Of a stretch of 31,752 bases of DNA, positions 13,142 through 22,232 are shown piece by piece. A program made the translations under genes and the position numbers. The DNA is taken from the NCBI RefSeq assembly GCF_050315115.1, contig NZ_JBNPOJ010000019.1:1-31752 (forward strand), in the 5' to 3' direction. Within the stretch, counting starts at the first letter, position 1; each line of letters opens with the position of its first letter. The stretch comes from Peptoniphilus_A sp022767005 (GTDB taxonomy: Bacteria > Bacillota > Clostridia > Tissierellales > Peptoniphilaceae). Below the pieces are notes generated by a model. It made no database searches. It had not been told where the DNA came from and saw only the letters and a program-made list of their open reading frames with translations.

Positions 13142-15559
13142 ATGAAAGATTCCAAAAACAATAAACCTCGTGGAATGATTAAACTTTCTAGCGTACTAAA
13201 AATACTAATATTAATAGTTGTTGCTGCAATAATTATTTTAGGTTCAATGGTTACAGCTATTGTCCTTGGTATTTTTAAAAAAGCTCCTGTAATAGACCCC
13301 TCAGAGTACAGATCACAACTTTCTGAGACTTCAAGGATCTATACAAATGACGGAAAACTAATCGAAACATTAGTATCTGATGAGTTTAGTGAGTTTGTTC
13401 CCTACGAGGATATACCAAAAAATTTAGTAAATGCCATTGTGGCAATAGAAGACGAAAGATTTTTCGAACACAGTGGAGTTGACTATAAAAGAGTTGTTGG
13501 TGCTCTTGTCCACGATTTAAAGACTAGATCCTTTGACCAGGGTGCATCAACTATTACTATGCAGCTTGCAAAAAATTTGTACACTTCTTTTTCTAAAAGC
13601 GTAGTGAGAAAAATTACAGACGTCTATTATTCCTACCAGATAGAAGAAAAACTTACTAAAGAGCAAATACTTGAAGCTTACTTAAACTCTGCAGGTTTTT
13701 CTAAGGGAACTGTTGGAGTACAAGCTGCTGCTAAAACTTTTTTTAATAAAAATGTATCTGAACTTGACCTTGCTGAATGTGCACTTTTGGCAGGCGTTAC
13801 AAACTTGCCAGAAAAGTACACCCCTTACAATACTCAAGAGATTAGTCCAGAGGATGACCTTGGAAATATCGAAGTAGTTTTACTTCCAAAAAATGAAAAT
13901 TCAAAACCTAATTCCGATGAAATCATTGAAATTGCAAAAAGTTTAAATGAGCTAGGACAAATAGATAATTTTGATCTTATTCAAATTCAAAATGATTTAA
14001 TGGTTCCAGTGAAGGCTGTCTTCAATAAGACTTCTCAAGAAAGACAAAAATTAGTTTTAAAGAAAATGCATGAACAAAATCTCATTACTAATGAAGAATA
14101 TGAAAATGCCTTAAATGAAAAAATCGACATCAACATAGGCTCTCGTAAAGAGAGTGGAATTTCCTCTTTCTACACAGATGTAGTTCAAAAAAATACTATT
14201 AAAATTTTAATGAACTCAGGCTATACAAAGGAAGAAGCTACAAGCAAATTATTTAACGGTGGATTGAAAATTTACACTCCCATGGACATCGATATACAAA
14301 GAACATTGGAACAAGTGGTTTCAAACCCTAAATATTATTATGGAGGCTTCACCGACAAAAATGGAGTAATTCAACCACAAGTTGCATCAGTTATAATAGA
14401 CCAAAAAACTCATGAAGTTAAAGCTCTTGTGGGTGGTAGAAATGTAAGTGGCGGTAGATTGTTAAATAGAGCTCTAGTTCCTAGACAACCTGGATCTTCT
14501 ATTAAACCTATTTCAGTTTATTTAACTGCTTTTAACAATGGAGCAACTGCAGGCGATGTTTATCTTGACTCTAAGATGCCAGAAAAAATATTTGGCTACT
14601 CACCTAGGAATTCAGGAAATTATTATCAAGGTTGGACTACTATAAGGAATCTCCTTCGTCAATCTTCAAATGTTGGTGCATTTCAAGTTGCAAGAGATAT
14701 TTCTGCTGATAAAGATGCAAAGGCAAATAAAAATTCAACATACTCAAAAGTATACAATGATGAAGAATCAATTAATAAAATGGTGGACACTCTAAAATCC
14801 ATTGGCGTGAGCACAATTGTAGAAAAGAAAGACAATCCAACATGGAATGACATGGACTATTCTCCATTAACTCTAGGTGGAATGAGCTACGGCATAAGTC
14901 CCTTTGAAATGGCGGGTGCTTTTACTACACTTGCCAATGAAGGAAAATATGCAAATCCCTATGTAGTTTCAAAAATCGAATCAAATACTGGTGAAGTTAT
15001 CTACCAAGTTGATCCTAAAGAAGAAGAAATTACAACGCCTCAAAATGCATATATTTTAACAGATATGCTTAGAGATGTTGTAAAACGAGGAACAGGTCGA
15101 AATGCATCCTTTGCAGGACAAGATATTGCAGGTAAGACTGGTACAACTAACGACAAGAAAGATGTATGGTTTGTTGGTTACACTCCTTACTACACTTGCT
15201 CCGTTTGGATTGGCAATGACAAAAAACAAAAACTATCCTTTGGTTCAACTCAAGCAGCTTATCTTTGGAAACAAATTATGAGATCTGTACACGAAGACTT
15301 GGATAAAAAGGAATTTGAAGAACCAGATGGAATTTATACAAAATATGTAAACGGAAGACGAGAACTCTTTGCCGATGGAACTAAGCCGCATTACACTAAT
15401 AAACTTGGCTGGTATAGAGATTCTCAAGAAAAACAAAGTGAAAGTAAAAAAGATGATAATGACAATAATAACAATAAAAAGAAATCATCAAATGACAATG
15501 ACCGCAATAGAAAAAAATCTAGTTCAAAATCAATAATTACAGATAAAAATGAAGAATAA
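13142..15559 (+). CDS. class A penicillin-binding protein (glycosyltransferase-transpeptidase)
   Basis: An 805-residue bifunctional peptidoglycan synthase anchored by one membrane segment (about 18-44). The GT51 glycosyltransferase domain (about 60-225) has EDERFFEH with catalytic Glu103 and GASTITMQLAKNLY. The transpeptidase domain has SSIK (452-455, active-site serine 452), SSN (508-510) and KTGTT (665-669). Between the two, residues 230-340 form an acidic and polar linker longer than I would expect. The C-terminal 45 or so residues are a low-complexity Lys/Asn/Asp/Ser tail, probably disordered in the wall. It resembles PBP1A/PonA. It is transcribed alone between two terminators. Confidence 0.95.
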   Translation: MKDSKNNKPRGMIKLSSVLKILILIVVAAIIILGSMVTAIVLGIFKKAPVIDPSEYRSQLSETSRIYTNDGKLIETLVSDEFSEFVPYEDIPKNLVNAIVAIEDERFFEHSGVDYKRVVGALVHDLKTRSFDQGASTITMQLAKNLYTSFSKSVVRKITDVYYSYQIEEKLTKEQILEAYLNSAGFSKGTVGVQAAAKTFFNKNVSELDLAECALLAGVTNLPEKYTPYNTQEISPEDDLGNIEVVLLPKNENSKPNSDEIIEIAKSLNELGQIDNFDLIQIQNDLMVPVKAVFNKTSQERQKLVLKKMHEQNLITNEEYENALNEKIDINIGSRKESGISSFYTDVVQKNTIKILMNSGYTKEEATSKLFNGGLKIYTPMDIDIQRTLEQVVSNPKYYYGGFTDKNGVIQPQVASVIIDQKTHEVKALVGGRNVSGGRLLNRALVPRQPGSSIKPISVYLTAFNNGATAGDVYLDSKMPEKIFGYSPRNSGNYYQGWTTIRNLLRQSSNVGAFQVARDISADKDAKANKNSTYSKVYNDEESINKMVDTLKSIGVSTIVEKKDNPTWNDMDYSPLTLGGMSYGISPFEMAGAFTTLANEGKYANPYVVSKIESNTGEVIYQVDPKEEEITTPQNAYILTDMLRDVVKRGTGRNASFAGQDIAGKTGTTNDKKDVWFVGYTPYYTCSVWIGNDKKQKLSFGSTQAAYLWKQIMRSVHEDLDKKEFEEPDGIYTKYVNGRRELFADGTKPHYTNKLGWYRDSQEKQSESKKDDNDNNNNKKKSSNDNDRNRKKSSSKSIITDKNEE

Positions 15560-15578
15560 AATTTGTAATTAAAAGCAA

Positions 15579-15618
15579 AAGCTCCAAGGTTTAATTAACT
15601 AAACTTTGGAGCTTTTTT
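15579..15618. terminator. bidirectional terminator between the PBP gene and an AEC permease
   Basis: AAGCTCCAA (15579-15587) pairs with TTGGAGCTT (15606-15614), extended by GTTTA/TAAAC, with a T-run on the plus strand and TTTTGCTTTT on the minus strand. It serves the two convergent genes. Confidence 0.85.
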
Positions 15619-15670
15619 ATGACTAAAATATGATGTTGATTGTTTTTAAAAAATAATTTCTTAAAAATTT

Positions 15671-16606
15671 TTATAAAAAGTTATACAAATATAAAATTAT
15701 GGGAAGTGTAATTACACATAAAACAGTTGACTGCATTACGAGTTTTGTTCCAAAAGCAGGATCTACATCGTATTGTACAGAAAAAATTCCCGTTATAGAT
15801 GCAACTGGCATTGAAAATAAAATTATAATTATTTTTTCAACAAAGGGATCTATTTTTATAGGAATTATACAAAATAATACTATTAATATTACTGGTAATA
15901 AGATAAGTCTATAAAAGCTCATAGCATAGGCTCTCTTTTCTACAAAAATATCTTTTATATCCATTTCTCCAAGCATTAAACCAATTATAATCATAGAAAA
16001 TAAACCTGTTCCATTGCCGACAATTTCAAATACGCTATAAATAAAATCTGGGATTTTAAATCCTGAAAATAAAATAATTAATCCAATTATTGTAGCAATG
16101 TTAGCGTTATTGAAAAAATCACGAAATCTAAGTTTTCCTTCTCTTGTAGAATTTTTCTTAATAAGTCCAATCCCAATTGTATAAGTAAAATAATTTGACA
16201 CCATATTTACAATAGATGCAATATATAGCCCATCCTTGCCAAACATAGCGAGTATTAGTGGAAAACCTAAAAATCCTAAATTTGTAAAAATTCCTCCCAC
16301 CATCATTTGCGACTTATTGGGTTCTTCTACTTTGTAAAATTTCATTATAAAATAGATTAAAAAGTAAGAAAAAATGAAAATTACATTTGCAATTAAAAAA
16401 GTATCCCGTGCTTGAATAAATTTGTCCTCTGTAAATTCCACTGCCATTGATGTAATAATGATACATGGAGTTGTAACATTTATTAATAAATAGGACATAT
16501 CTTTTTGCAATTTGTTGCTAACCTTATGAGACTTTCTAACAAAAAAAGCAATCATAATAATAATTAAAAATACTATTAAATTTTTAAAAAGTATTAAAGT
16601 TTCCAT
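15671..16606 (-). CDS. AEC-family (auxin efflux carrier-type) permease
   Basis: A 311-residue protein with about ten membrane segments in two five-helix halves. Typical AEC features are the N-terminal RKSHKVSNK after the first helix, GGIFTNLGFLGFPL in the fourth segment and GNGTGLFSMIIIGLMLGE starting the second half. Bacterial members export or import small organic acids such as malate; the substrate cannot be told from the sequence. GGGGAGG precedes the ATG. It is convergent with the PBP gene and downstream of the ftsH terminator, so it is probably a single-gene unit. A second, divergent member of the family is at 26203-27156. Confidence 0.88.
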   Translation of the reverse strand: METLILFKNLIVFLIIIMIAFFVRKSHKVSNKLQKDMSYLLINVTTPCIIITSMAVEFTEDKFIQARDTFLIANVIFIFSYFLIYFIMKFYKVEEPNKSQMMVGGIFTNLGFLGFPLILAMFGKDGLYIASIVNMVSNYFTYTIGIGLIKKNSTREGKLRFRDFFNNANIATIIGLIILFSGFKIPDFIYSVFEIVGNGTGLFSMIIIGLMLGEMDIKDIFVEKRAYAMSFYRLILLPVILIVLFCIIPIKIDPFVEKIIIILFSMPVASITGIFSVQYDVDPAFGTKLVMQSTVLCVITLPIILYLYNFL

Positions 16607-16628
16607 ATTCCTCCCCGATATAAAATTT

Positions 16629-16655
16629 AAAAAAGCCTCTTTTTACAGAGGCTCA
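16629..16655 (-). terminator. terminator of the tilS-hpt-ftsH operon
   Basis: AGCCTC (16634-16639) pairs with GAGGCT (16648-16653), with six T following on the minus strand. It lies just beyond the ftsH stop. Confidence 0.85.
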
Positions 16656-16673
16656 CTCTATTGGGTTTAGTAT

Positions 16674-18635
16674 TTAAATATTATCTTCACTTGATTTATC
16701 ATCTTCTGAAGTTTTCTTTTCCCCTTCTTTTTTGCTTATTATCTCACGAGCTTCTTCAGAAAGGTCGGTAATTTTTATTGAATCGTCAATATCAAGAGAT
16801 TCCTCTTCTAATTTTTCACCATTAAAAATCTTTTCAAAGTCCTTTGAATAAATTGTTTCTTTTTCCAAAAGTGCATCGGAAAGTGCAATTATTTTGTCTA
16901 AGTTGTCGCTTAAAAGTTCTTTACACCTTGAATAAGCTTCGTTAATAATTCTCGAAACTTCTTCGTCGATTTCAGCAGCAGTTCTTTCAGAATAATCCTT
17001 TGATCTGCCAAGATCACGACCAATAAAAACTTCATTTTCAGATGAATCGTAGTTTATTGTGCCAAGTCTATCGCTCATTCCATATTGAGTAACCATAGCA
17101 CGAGCAATTTTTGTAGCTCTTTCAATGTCATTTGATGCTCCAGTAGAAATATCGTCTAAAACTAATGACTCTGCAACTCTTCCTCCAAGAAGTGAAACTA
17201 TAGATGCTTCCATTTTCTTCTTTGTCATGAAAGAAATATCGTCTTCAGGAAGATAAGCAGTAAATCCTCCAGCCATTCCCCTCGGAATAATTGTAATCAT
17301 GTGCACAGGATCTTCTTCTGGAAGAAGTCTTGACACAATTGCGTGTCCTGACTCATGAACCGCTGTAAGCTTTCTTTCCCTTTCAGAAACTACGCGGGAT
17401 TTTTTTGCAGGTCCTGCTTGAACCTTTATAGATGCTTCGTCAACATCTTCCATTGAAATTTCACTTTCTCCACGTCTTGCAGCAAGCAAAGCCGATTCAT
17501 TCATCAAGTTTTCAAGATCTGCCGGTGTAAATCCAGGAGTCCTTTTTGCAATTACTTCAAGCTCAACATCACTTGCAAGCTTTTTACCCCTTGCGTGGAT
17601 TTCAAGGATTGCCTTTCTTGCACGCACATCAGGTTTCCCTACATATACTGTCCTATCAAATCTACCTGGTCTTAGTATTGCCGGGTCTAATATATCTGCT
17701 CTATTAGTTGCAGCCATTACTATTACGCCTTCATTAGTTCCAAAACCATCCATTTCAACTAGGAGTTGGTTAAGAGTTTGTTCTCTCTCATCGTGTCCAC
17801 CGCCAAGACCTGCGCCTCTTCTTCTGCCAACGGCGTCAATTTCGTCAATAAAAATTATACAAGGTGCGTTTTTCTTTGCATTTTCAAATAAATCTCTTAC
17901 TCTTGATGCACCAACACCTACAAACATTTCTACAAAGTCAGAACCACTCATGATAAAGAAGGGAACTCCAGCTTCACCTGCAACTGCTTTAGAAAGATAA
18001 GTTTTACCAGTTCCTGGAGGCCCTACTAAAAGGACTCCCTTAGGTATTCTTGCACCCATGTTTATAAATTTCTTAGGATTTTTTAGAAAGTCAACTATTT
18101 CGCCAAGTTCTTCCTTCTCCTCTTCAAGCCCTGCAACATCTTTAAATTTAACTAAATTTTTTGCATCTTCCTTGTTAATTAACTTAGCCTTGCTCTTTCC
18201 AAAGGAATTCATTTTTCCTCCGCCACCGCCAGCTTGTTGCATCATTCTATACCAGAAGAAAATTAGAAGTCCAAACATCAATATAGTTGGAATCCATTCA
18301 ACTAAAAAAGATGTTTGCTTAGTTGGAGTAGATAATACATTTATCTGTCCTGCATCACTTTTCTCCTTTAAATAATCTTTATAGAAAGTGTCTGATGCCT
18401 CTTTTGGTATTACAGTTCTAAAGGTTTCATCACTTTTTAATTTTACACTGGCAACGGAATCTACTCCATTTTGGAGAGTTACACTTTTAACATTTCCCTT
18501 TTCAAGTTCCGTTACAAATTCAGTAAAACTTTTTTCTTCAACTGCATTTGCAGGTGGATTAAAAAATTTTATTGTAAGCACTAATACAATTATTAGTACA
18601 ATATAAAACCCAACTCCACCAAATTTTTTATTCAA
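16674..18635 (-). CDS. ftsH: ATP-dependent zinc metalloprotease FtsH
   Basis: About 653 residues. A membrane-anchored AAA+ protease that degrades misfolded or short-lived membrane and cytosolic proteins. Two membrane segments (about 8-24 and 113-130) flank an extracytoplasmic domain. The AAA module has Walker A GPPGTGKT (205-212), Walker B CIIFIDEIDAVG and the second region of homology NRADILDPAILRPGRFDR. The M41 protease site is HESGH (427-431). The acidic C-terminal tail is variable in the family. The frame opens at GTG 18644, but that codon overlaps GAGGTG, so TTG 18635 behind GAGGTGAT is preferred. It is the last gene of tilS-hpt-ftsH, a conserved order. Confidence 0.97.
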   Translation of the reverse strand: MNKKFGGVGFYIVLIIVLVLTIKFFNPPANAVEEKSFTEFVTELEKGNVKSVTLQNGVDSVASVKLKSDETFRTVIPKEASDTFYKDYLKEKSDAGQINVLSTPTKQTSFLVEWIPTILMFGLLIFFWYRMMQQAGGGGGKMNSFGKSKAKLINKEDAKNLVKFKDVAGLEEEKEELGEIVDFLKNPKKFINMGARIPKGVLLVGPPGTGKTYLSKAVAGEAGVPFFIMSGSDFVEMFVGVGASRVRDLFENAKKNAPCIIFIDEIDAVGRRRGAGLGGGHDEREQTLNQLLVEMDGFGTNEGVIVMAATNRADILDPAILRPGRFDRTVYVGKPDVRARKAILEIHARGKKLASDVELEVIAKRTPGFTPADLENLMNESALLAARRGESEISMEDVDEASIKVQAGPAKKSRVVSERERKLTAVHESGHAIVSRLLPEEDPVHMITIIPRGMAGGFTAYLPEDDISFMTKKKMEASIVSLLGGRVAESLVLDDISTGASNDIERATKIARAMVTQYGMSDRLGTINYDSSENEVFIGRDLGRSKDYSERTAAEIDEEVSRIINEAYSRCKELLSDNLDKIIALSDALLEKETIYSKDFEKIFNGEKLEEESLDIDDSIKITDLSEEAREIISKKEGEKKTSEDDKSSEDNI

Positions 18636-18648
18636 TAATATCACCTCA

Positions 18649-19182
18649 TTATTTTAAATATACAGACTCGTCTAATATACCTATAAAAGGAAGAGCTCTG
18701 TATTTTTCGTCATAATCCATGCCATATCCTATTACAAAATAGTCCTCTATTTCAAAGCCATTGTATTTAACAGGCAAATCAATCTTTCTTCTACTTGGTT
18801 TAGAAAGCATAGTTACAATTTCAATGGAATTTGCTCCCCTAGATTTCAAAACCTTCATAAGATATGAAAGAGTAATGCCCGTATCAATAATATCTTCAAC
18901 TATTAAAATATCCTTTCCAACTATTGAAGTAGAAATATCCTTTAAAATTCTAACTTCACCCATTGACCTAGTGCCTTGATAACTTGATACATCCATAAAA
19001 TCATATTCAAGATCCAAATTTATTTTTCTCATAATATCTGCCATAAAGGGAACTGCTCCCTTTAATATTCCAAGCAAAAATAAATCCTTATTCTTGTAAT
19101 CTTCAGTAATTTTTTCGCCAAGTTCTTTAACTTTATTTTGAATTTCTTCTTCCGAAAAAATAACTTCTTTAATATCTGACAT
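18649..19182 (-). CDS. hpt: hypoxanthine(-guanine) phosphoribosyltransferase
   Basis: A 177-residue purine salvage enzyme joining hypoxanthine or guanine to PRPP. The PRPP-binding loop VEDIIDTG is at 95-102, preceded by LLGILKGAVPFMAD (PPi loop region) and MDVSSYQGTRS; YRALPFIG ends the protein. It overlaps the 3' end of tilS by 14 bases and has GGAGG within tilS. The tilS-hpt-ftsH order is typical of Firmicutes, where Hpt and TilS are functionally linked in some species. Confidence 0.96.
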   Translation of the reverse strand: MSDIKEVIFSEEEIQNKVKELGEKITEDYKNKDLFLLGILKGAVPFMADIMRKINLDLEYDFMDVSSYQGTRSMGEVRILKDISTSIVGKDILIVEDIIDTGITLSYLMKVLKSRGANSIEIVTMLSKPSRRKIDLPVKYNGFEIEDYFVIGYGMDYDEKYRALPFIGILDESVYLK

Positions 19183-20503
19183 TTTTAACCTCCAAAATGA
19201 GTTTATTTAAAGTATTTTCATCTATTTTGACATCTTCAGAAATATCCATGCCAATAATATAGATAATTTTTTCTTCATCGCAAATAATTCCAATTTTATC
19301 TCTTTTTAATCTGTCAACTTTTCTGTCGATAAAATAATCCTTTAACTTTTTATTATTCTTCATGCCAAGAGGCTTAAATCTGTCGCCACTCTGCCTTGTT
19401 CTAATATAAAGCTTTCCTTTAATTTTATCACAGTCTATGTTTTTTATAAAGGAAGGAGACTTAGAATTTATTTCATCTCTTGAAATAAAAATTTCACCAA
19501 AATCAGTTTTATTCATACCCAAATTTAACTCAACATCTCTTTTTTCTCTCTCTGTTTTTTCCCTTTCAATAAAAACTTTATCATAGGATCTTCTTGCAGA
19601 AATATTGCCTCCAAGTTGAATAACTTTTCCACTTTTTCCAAAAAATAAATTGTAAATACTTAAAATATTATCTCTGCTTAAAATATTTTCTGCGTAAAAA
19701 TTTTCTGCTAAGTATTTTTTTATTATTTCACAAGACAAAAATTTGTGAAGCTTTATTATTTCGTCTACTGCAAAATAGTTCTCCTTAACAGATTTTTTAT
19801 AATTTTCTTCAACAATTTCCCTAATAAAATCATCTGCATCGCTGGCATTTTCAGAAAGCCTTAAAAGAGAATCAATTATATTTGGATTTAGTTTACTTAA
19901 ATAGGGAATTAAACTTAGGCGAATTTTATTTCTCGTATAAATTTCTTCAAAATTAGTTTCATCATCTACATAAGCTAAATTATTTTTATGTAGATAATCT
20001 TCAATTTCCCTTCTTTTTATTTCTATGAGAGGTCTGAAAATATCGTCCTTAACTTCAGAAATTCCTACTAATCCAGAAATCCCCGTTCCTCTAATAATAT
20101 TAAATAAAACAGTTTCTGCTCTATCATTTGCATTGTGTGCAGTTAATATTTTTCTGTTCTTAGAATTTTCTCTAAAAAAACTGTACCTTAAAATCCTTCC
20201 AGCTTCTTCAGAAGAAAGTTTATTTTTTCTTGCATATTCATCCATATTAACAGTTTTTGTAATGCATTTTATCTTATAACTTTCACAAATATTTTTTACA
20301 AAATCCTCATCTCGTTTTGCAGTCTTACGAATTCCATGGTTTAAATGGCATACTATAATATCTAGGTCGAAATCATCTTTTATGTCCATAAAATTATAGA
20401 AAAGATACATTGAATCTGCTCCACCAGAAACTGCTAGAGTTAGCTTGTCGCCTTTTTTAATAATATTTAATTTTTTTAAATTTTCATAAAATAATTTATC
20501 CAT
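19169..20503 (-). CDS. tilS: tRNA(Ile)-lysidine synthetase
   Basis: A 444-residue enzyme that converts C34 of tRNA-Ile(CAU) to lysidine so that it reads AUA, which matters in this AT-rich genome. The PP-loop SGGADS is at 26-31, followed by HLNHGIRKTAKRDEDFV and HNANDRAETVLFNIIRGTG. The C-terminal domain contains RQSGDRFKPLGMKNNKKLKD. The ATG at 20503 gives the expected length before the PP-loop but has no visible ribosome binding site. A strong hairpin with a T-run ends within a few bases of it, so transcription and translation of this operon start are unusual. Confidence 0.95.
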   Translation of the reverse strand: MDKLFYENLKKLNIIKKGDKLTLAVSGGADSMYLFYNFMDIKDDFDLDIIVCHLNHGIRKTAKRDEDFVKNICESYKIKCITKTVNMDEYARKNKLSSEEAGRILRYSFFRENSKNRKILTAHNANDRAETVLFNIIRGTGISGLVGISEVKDDIFRPLIEIKRREIEDYLHKNNLAYVDDETNFEEIYTRNKIRLSLIPYLSKLNPNIIDSLLRLSENASDADDFIREIVEENYKKSVKENYFAVDEIIKLHKFLSCEIIKKYLAENFYAENILSRDNILSIYNLFFGKSGKVIQLGGNISARRSYDKVFIEREKTEREKRDVELNLGMNKTDFGEIFISRDEINSKSPSFIKNIDCDKIKGKLYIRTRQSGDRFKPLGMKNNKKLKDYFIDRKVDRLKRDKIGIICDEEKIIYIIGMDISEDVKIDENTLNKLILEVKNVRY

Positions 20504-20545
20504 AATAAAAAAGTGGTAGAACTATCAAAAGATAGTCAACCACTT
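20504..20545 (-). terminator. terminator hairpin immediately before tilS
   Basis: On the minus strand AAGTGGT...ACTATC pairs with GATAGT...ACCACTT, in plus coordinates about 20511-20544, followed by seven T that run up to the tilS ATG. It ends the rqcP-divIC-S1 transcript. No separate tilS promoter is evident between it and tilS. Confidence 0.75.
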
Positions 20546-20546
20546 G

Positions 20547-20924
20547 CTAATTTCTAGAATTCCTCTTCTTAGTCTTTTGATTATACCTAGCTCTTGCTTC
20601 ATCAAGTTTTGTATTGCTTTCCTTTAGGAATTTGCTCAGAATCTCTTCAAATCTTGAATCAACTTTTTCTTCTTTAGGTTCTTCCTTTTTTTCGACTGCA
20701 TCCTTTATTGAAAGAGCAATTTTCCCCTTTTCGTCAATACTTAGAACCTTTACTTTAACTTCGTCGCCCTCTTTAATGTGATCATTAATGTTTTTAACAA
20801 AAGTATCTGCAATCTCTGAAATATGTACTAGACCACTTTTGCCTTCCTTTAAATCAACGAAAGCACCAAACTTAGTAACTTTACTTACAACACCTTCAAC
20901 AATATCACCTGGCGATAAATCCAT
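20547..20924 (-). CDS. S1-domain RNA-binding protein (YabR-like)
   Basis: A 125-residue protein with one S1 OB-fold domain (about 5-75: GDIVEGVVSKVTKFGAFVDL, GLVHISEIAD, VKVKVLSIDEKGKIALSIKD) and a charged C-terminal tail. It resembles YabR of B. subtilis and the general stress S1 protein group, which bind RNA or ribosomes; exact function unknown. TAGGAGG precedes the ATG. It follows the divIC-like gene by 14 bases and is the last gene before the terminator, the same position as yabR after divIC. Confidence 0.9.
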   Translation of the reverse strand: MDLSPGDIVEGVVSKVTKFGAFVDLKEGKSGLVHISEIADTFVKNINDHIKEGDEVKVKVLSIDEKGKIALSIKDAVEKKEEPKEEKVDSRFEEILSKFLKESNTKLDEARARYNQKTKKRNSRN

Positions 20925-20938
20925 AATTTCCTCCTATA

Positions 20939-21292
20939 TTATTTAATTTTTTCATTATTATTAGATACTTTTTCATTATTTGAAACCTTATCTTTGTCAA
21001 AAGCTTTTTCTTTATTCTTGTCGACATAGATAACCTCTCTAGGTTTAACCATGCCCAATTCTTCCCTTGCCACCTTTTCAACAAAATCAGTAGAAGAAGA
21101 ATTTTCAAGTTCTGAATTTAAATTATCTATTTCAAGTTTTAAATTGGAAATTTCTTTTTTATTTTCAGAAATTATCTCAAGTTTTTGATTTCTTATGGAA
21201 ATTGATTTTCCAATTTTCACAGACCCATATAAAACAGAAAATAAAATAATAATGGCAAGAGCCACTGGAAATTTTTTTCTATTAGTCTTCAT
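20939..21292 (-). CDS. DivIC/FtsB-family septum formation initiator
   Basis: A 117-residue bitopic membrane protein: short basic N-terminus, one membrane segment (about 8-25), a coiled coil (about 32-66, ENKKEISNLKLEIDNLNSEL) and the family hallmark VEKVAREELGMVKPREVIYV. In the divisome it bridges FtsL and FtsQ/DivIB and helps activate septal wall synthesis. The C-terminal 25 residues are Lys/Asn/Glu-rich with a repeated KVSNN. GGGGAG lies before the ATG. Position between rqcP and the S1 gene matches divIC of B. subtilis, without yabP and yabQ. Confidence 0.88.
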   Translation of the reverse strand: MKTNRKKFPVALAIIILFSVLYGSVKIGKSISIRNQKLEIISENKKEISNLKLEIDNLNSELENSSSTDFVEKVAREELGMVKPREVIYVDKNKEKAFDKDKVSNNEKVSNNNEKIK

Positions 21293-21321
21293 AAAATCTC
21301 CCCAATTTAAGTTTTAAATTC

Positions 21322-21564
21322 TTAATCAATTCTCTCATAAAGAGTTTCTGCGTCCTTTTTGCTATTTACATCAGTTATGTCCTTGACCCTTACGCTTACT
21401 TCTCTTTCGCCGAGTTTTAAAGTCAAAATGTCTTCTACATTTACATTATCTGATGGTTTTGCAACTTTGTCATTAATTTTAACAAGACCCTTTTCACAAG
21501 CCTCTTTAGCAATAGTTCTTCTTTTAATAAGTCTTGAGTTTTTTAAAAATTTATCTAATCTCAT
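21322..21564 (-). CDS. rqcP: S4-domain ribosome quality control protein RqcP (YabO-like)
   Basis: About 80 residues consisting almost only of an S4 RNA-binding domain (MRLDKFLKNSRLIKRRTIAK, then GLVKINDKVAKPSDNV and LTLKLGEREVSVRV). RqcP works with RqcH on stalled 50S subunits during alanine tailing; the gene was formerly yabO, and Hsp15 of E. coli is related. ATG 21564 is chosen because GGAG precedes it and it matches family starts; the frame opens 9 codons earlier. It is the first gene of the rqcP-divIC-S1 operon. Confidence 0.9.
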   Translation of the reverse strand: MRLDKFLKNSRLIKRRTIAKEACEKGLVKINDKVAKPSDNVNVEDILTLKLGEREVSVRVKDITDVNSKKDAETLYERID

Positions 21565-21581
21565 ATTATACTCCACATATG

Positions 21582-21610
21582 AATATATCAAAAAAACTAG
21601 AAAATTTCAA
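21582..21610 (-). promoter_or_regulatory. promoter of the rqcP-divIC-S1 operon
   Basis: On the minus strand TTGAAA (21610-21605), a 17-base spacer and extended -10 TGATATATT (TATATT at 21587-21582), directly upstream of the rqcP ribosome binding site. Confidence 0.7.
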
Positions 21611-22120
21611 TACTAAGAAGAAATTTGAGCATAAAATATATGGTCTAAGATTTTTCTTTAAACCATATTCATAATTTTCCTTTCCCATCATTATCTTCAA
21701 ACTCTAAATTCTATACTTTTTGTAATAAATCTTTCTTATGTTTTTCTTGTGCAAAACCAGAGTGACAAAACTTATAAAAACTCTAATAACAATTACTAAA
21801 TAAATAAAACTTTTTCTAACTGTCATACTGGATAAAATTCCTTTTTTATAATCTATTTTATCATTAAACTAGTAGTTAGTTATTAACAAGATACTCATCA
21901 ATTATATTTATAAACACTTTTCTTTTGAAACATACATATATAACTATCCTTTATTCACCTATTTCTTTTTATTATATGGTTAATATGGTCATTCTTAATT
22001 TTAGATCTTAAAGCAAATATTTTTCTCAAATCTGTTAATAATATATAATGAAAAATAAATTAACTTTTAATTACAAATACTTAAGTCATAAAAAATTATC
22101 GTCTTTATAATTCTTCATTA
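21611..22120. other. AT-rich 500-base gap without a recognisable gene
   Basis: No frame on either strand shows a credible protein, and no tRNA or known RNA motif is visible. The only structure noted is a hairpin, ATATGGT (21638-21644) with ACCATAT (21662-21668). The stretch is unusually long for this tightly packed region and could hold a small RNA or a lost gene; I cannot support either. Confidence 0.4.
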
Positions 22121-22165
22121 TAAAAAAATAGTGCAAGATAGGAATTAAAACCTTCTTACACTATT
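22121..22165 (-). terminator. intrinsic terminator of hup
   Basis: AATAGTG and AAGA (22127-22138) pair with TCTT and CACTATT (22154-22165), broken by one mismatch, with seven T following on the minus strand. Confidence 0.8.
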
Positions 22166-22232
22166 CTGTACTAAAAATAGTTCTTATGCTATTTTATCAC
22201 CTAGTTTAAAGAAACATAAGTCCTTCTTTTTA

